Assembly (NCBI GenBank): GCA_013203595.1
Contig: JABMNT010000177.1
Location: 1-35,442 of the forward strand
Origin: Rhodospirillales bacterium
GTDB taxonomy: Bacteria; Pseudomonadota; Alphaproteobacteria; Rhodospirillales; Casp-alpha2
Direction of reading: 5' to 3'
Length of the DNA: 35,442 nt
Numbering within the stretch: the first letter of the stretch is position 1; each line of letters begins with the position of its first letter. This document shows, in pieces, positions 33,670 through 35,442 of the stretch. The notes beneath the pieces are model-generated. The model was not told the origin of the DNA. It saw only the letters and a list, made by a program, of their open reading frames with translations, and did no database searches. The translations under genes were made by a program, and so were the position numbers.

Positions 33670-34581
33670 ATGTTTGAGCTTTGGGTGCCAATAACCATCG
33701 CGGCTGCGTTTTGCCAGAATGTCCGCTCCGCCCTGCAAAAGCACCTGAAAGGTCAGATGGGCACTTCCGGCGCGACGATGACCCGTTTCATCTATGCCAT
33801 TCCCTTTGCCGCCCTCTACGCCTTTTTGCTGCATAGTCAGGGTGGCTATGCATGGCCGGCGCCAACAGCGACCTTCGCCATTTACACGATGACCGGCGGC
33901 CTCACGCAAATCGCAGCAACCGCCCTGCTGGTCTATCTGTTTTCCTTTCGAAATTTTGCCGTCGGCACCACCTTTTCGAAAACGGAAACCGTGCAGGCCG
34001 CCATATTTGGTGCCGTAGTCCTGGGCGATCCGCTGAGTCTTGGTGCGCTGCTGGCGATTCTGGTCAGCCTTTTGGGGGTTGTCGCCCTTACCGTCGCCCG
34101 CGACACCAACACAACCCTGCGCAGCGTGATGACGTCCTGGACCGGCAAGCCGGCCCTGATCGGACTGGCATCCGGTGCCTGCTTCGGCATCTCCGCCGTC
34201 AGTTACCGGGCCGCTTCCCTGTCGCTGGGCGGTGAGGGCTTTTTAATGCAGGCGGCATTTACACTGGCCTGTGTGACTATATTTCAAACCCTGGTGATGA
34301 CCGCCTATCTGCTCGTCCGCGAACCGAACGAACTGGTCCGGGTCCTCAAATCATGGCGAATCAGCGTTTGGGTAGGGCTTTCGGGCATGGCCGCATCGGC
34401 CGGATGGTTTACCGCAATGACCATTCAGAACGCCGCCTATGTCCGTGCATTGGGACAAATTGAACTGCTGTTTACCTTTGCCGTTTCCGTGATTTTATTT
34501 AAGGAAAAACCGAATTTAAAGGAAATATCCGGAATTCTGCTGGTCTGCGGCGGGATTTTGATTTTGCTGCTCTATGCCTAA
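33670..34581 (+). CDS. DMT-superfamily (EamA-like) membrane transporter
   Basis: 303 residues from the ATG at 33670, with GGAAGAG 5 nt upstream; an in-frame ATG at 33652 is an alternative with no such site. About ten hydrophobic segments in two repeats match the drug/metabolite transporter fold. The first half ends with VLGDPLSLGALLAILVSLLG and the second with LFKEKPNLKEISGILLVCGG, the paired EamA-type repeat endings. Members export amino acids, nucleotides or other metabolites; substrate unknown. It is 89 nt before purC on the same strand. Confidence 0.88.
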   Translation: MFELWVPITIAAAFCQNVRSALQKHLKGQMGTSGATMTRFIYAIPFAALYAFLLHSQGGYAWPAPTATFAIYTMTGGLTQIAATALLVYLFSFRNFAVGTTFSKTETVQAAIFGAVVLGDPLSLGALLAILVSLLGVVALTVARDTNTTLRSVMTSWTGKPALIGLASGACFGISAVSYRAASLSLGGEGFLMQAAFTLACVTIFQTLVMTAYLLVREPNELVRVLKSWRISVWVGLSGMAASAGWFTAMTIQNAAYVRALGQIELLFTFAVSVILFKEKPNLKEISGILLVCGGILILLLYA

Positions 34582-34670
34582 AACGGAGATGACTTTTGCC
34601 TTGCCATCGGCGAAGAAATATCCATCATGTGCGCCTTCCTGAATGATCCCCACAGAAGGTAACATCGACC

Positions 34671-35442
34671 ATGAGCAACTCCTCCGATATTGACGTCATC
34701 ATTGGCAATTGCCTGCAGGACGCCACCTTTGACCAGCTTCCCAATCACGAAAGCGGAAAGGTCCGGGATTCCTATCGTTTGGACGACGGGCGCAGGATTA
34801 TGATCTCCAGTGACCGGCAGTCAGCCTTCGATAAAGTCCTGTCGGCAGTGCCCTACAAAGGACAGGTGCTCAATCAGGTTGCCCAGTTCTGGTTCGAACA
34901 GACTGCCGACATTTGCCCCAATCATATTATTGATATCCCCGACCCCAATGTGGTCATTGCAAAAGACCTGAACATGCTGCCGGTTGAGATGGTGGTCCGC
35001 GACTACATGACCGGTTCAACCGAAACATCCATCTGGCCCATGTACAAGCGCGGCGAACGCGTCCTCTACGGGCACCAGTTCCCGGAAGGCCTGGTCAAGA
35101 ATCAAAAACTCCCGGCGACCATTATCACACCAACAACCAAAGCGGTGCAGGGCGAACATGACGCCCCGATCACCGCCAGTGAAATTATTGAGCAGAAGGT
35201 TTTGACACAAGCGCAATGGGATGAAGTTGCCAGCAAGTCTTTGGCCCTGTTTGCCCGTGGCCGGGAAATCGCTGCCAGGAACGGCCTTATTCTGGTCGAT
35301 ACCAAATATGAATTTGGGCTTGATGAAAAGGGCGTGATCACTATTGCCGATGAAATCCATACCCCGGACTCGAGCCGCTTCTGGATCGCCGCGTCCTATG
35401 CGGACCGGCTTGCCAAAGGCCAGGAACCGGAAAGCCTGGACA
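34671..35442 (+). CDS. purC: Phosphoribosylaminoimidazole-succinocarboxamide synthase (5' part)
   Basis: The gene starts at ATG 34671 with AGAAGGT about 10 nt before it and runs off the window end, giving 257 codons without stop. SAICAR synthetase joins CAIR and aspartate with ATP in purine synthesis. Recognised segments: [20 protein letters not shown] (glycine-rich ATP loop), [54 protein letters not shown] and [14 protein letters not shown]. The long N-terminus and the [10 protein letters not shown] insert fit the longer, yeast-like form (about 300 residues) rather than the 237-residue enterobacterial form. No other pur gene is in the window. Confidence 0.95.
   Translation, partial: MSNSSDIDVIIGNCLQDATFDQLPNHESGKVRDSYRLDDGRRIMISSDRQSAFDKVLSAVPYKGQVLNQVAQFWFEQTADICPNHIIDIPDPNVVIAKDLNMLPVEMVVRDYMTGSTETSIWPMYKRGERVLYGHQFPEGLVKNQKLPATIITPTTKAVQGEHDAPITASEIIEQKVLTQAQWDEVASKSLALFARGREIAARNGLILVDTKYEFGLDEKGVITIADEIHTPDSSRFWIAASYADRLAKGQEPESLD

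Overview
The window reads as ordinary chromosome of a moderately GC-rich Gram-negative bacterium, most likely an alphaproteobacterium of Rhodospirillales type. This is inferred from the argD-argF-hslO gene order, the style of the apaG, folE, recX and trkH products, the many cleavable signal peptides and lipoproteins, and the lack of any phage, IS or CRISPR signature. The taxonomic call rests on gene order and recalled family character, not on a search. I see no rRNA, tRNA, insertion sequence or CRISPR array. After start-site correction no gene-free stretch exceeds about 300 bases; the longest gaps are 11382-11647 and 30016-30268.

Layout. 1-3504: the 3' end of a molybdenum hydroxylase large subunit, a tungstate/molybdate-binding protein (tupA-like), a divergent short ModE-type regulator with two dyads between the two starts, and an acetylpolyamine amidohydrolase-like deacetylase coupled to the regulator. 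3568-6498: an exported four-EF-hand protein divergent from an OmpR-type response regulator and its histidine kinase. 6603-8449: a radical SAM enzyme with a Cys-rich C-terminus, followed after 2 nt by a metallophosphoesterase-fold protein that has lost several metal ligands. 8605-11381: apaG, folE and trkH. 11648-13180: two lipoproteins (one OmpA-like) on opposite strands, with a strong terminator between them. 13233-17089: a minus-strand operon argD-argF-GNAT-hslO with overlapping genes. 17202-21046: an ABC-2 permease without its ATPase, recX, a GAF histidine kinase, a Nudix hydrolase and an ArsC-like reductase.

21179-25043: a TPR/glycosyltransferase-like protein, a cNMP-fold/TPR protein and a 74-residue unknown. 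25189-28802: a single-membrane-anchor CuA (COX2-like) protein, a periplasmic PQQ dehydrogenase with an inserted c-type heme domain, and a small periplasmic binding protein; together they look like a possible periplasmic oxidation module. 28951-30015: an exported cyclase-family protein whose promoter overlaps a perfect dyad. 30269-35442: an S9 oligopeptidase, an AcuC-type deacetylase, a DMT-family transporter and the start of purC.

The most interesting parts are the radical SAM plus degenerate phosphoesterase pair, the CuA / PQQ-heme / binding-protein group, and the regulatory dyads at tupA and at the cyclase gene. None of the three can be called a proven new system from sequence alone.
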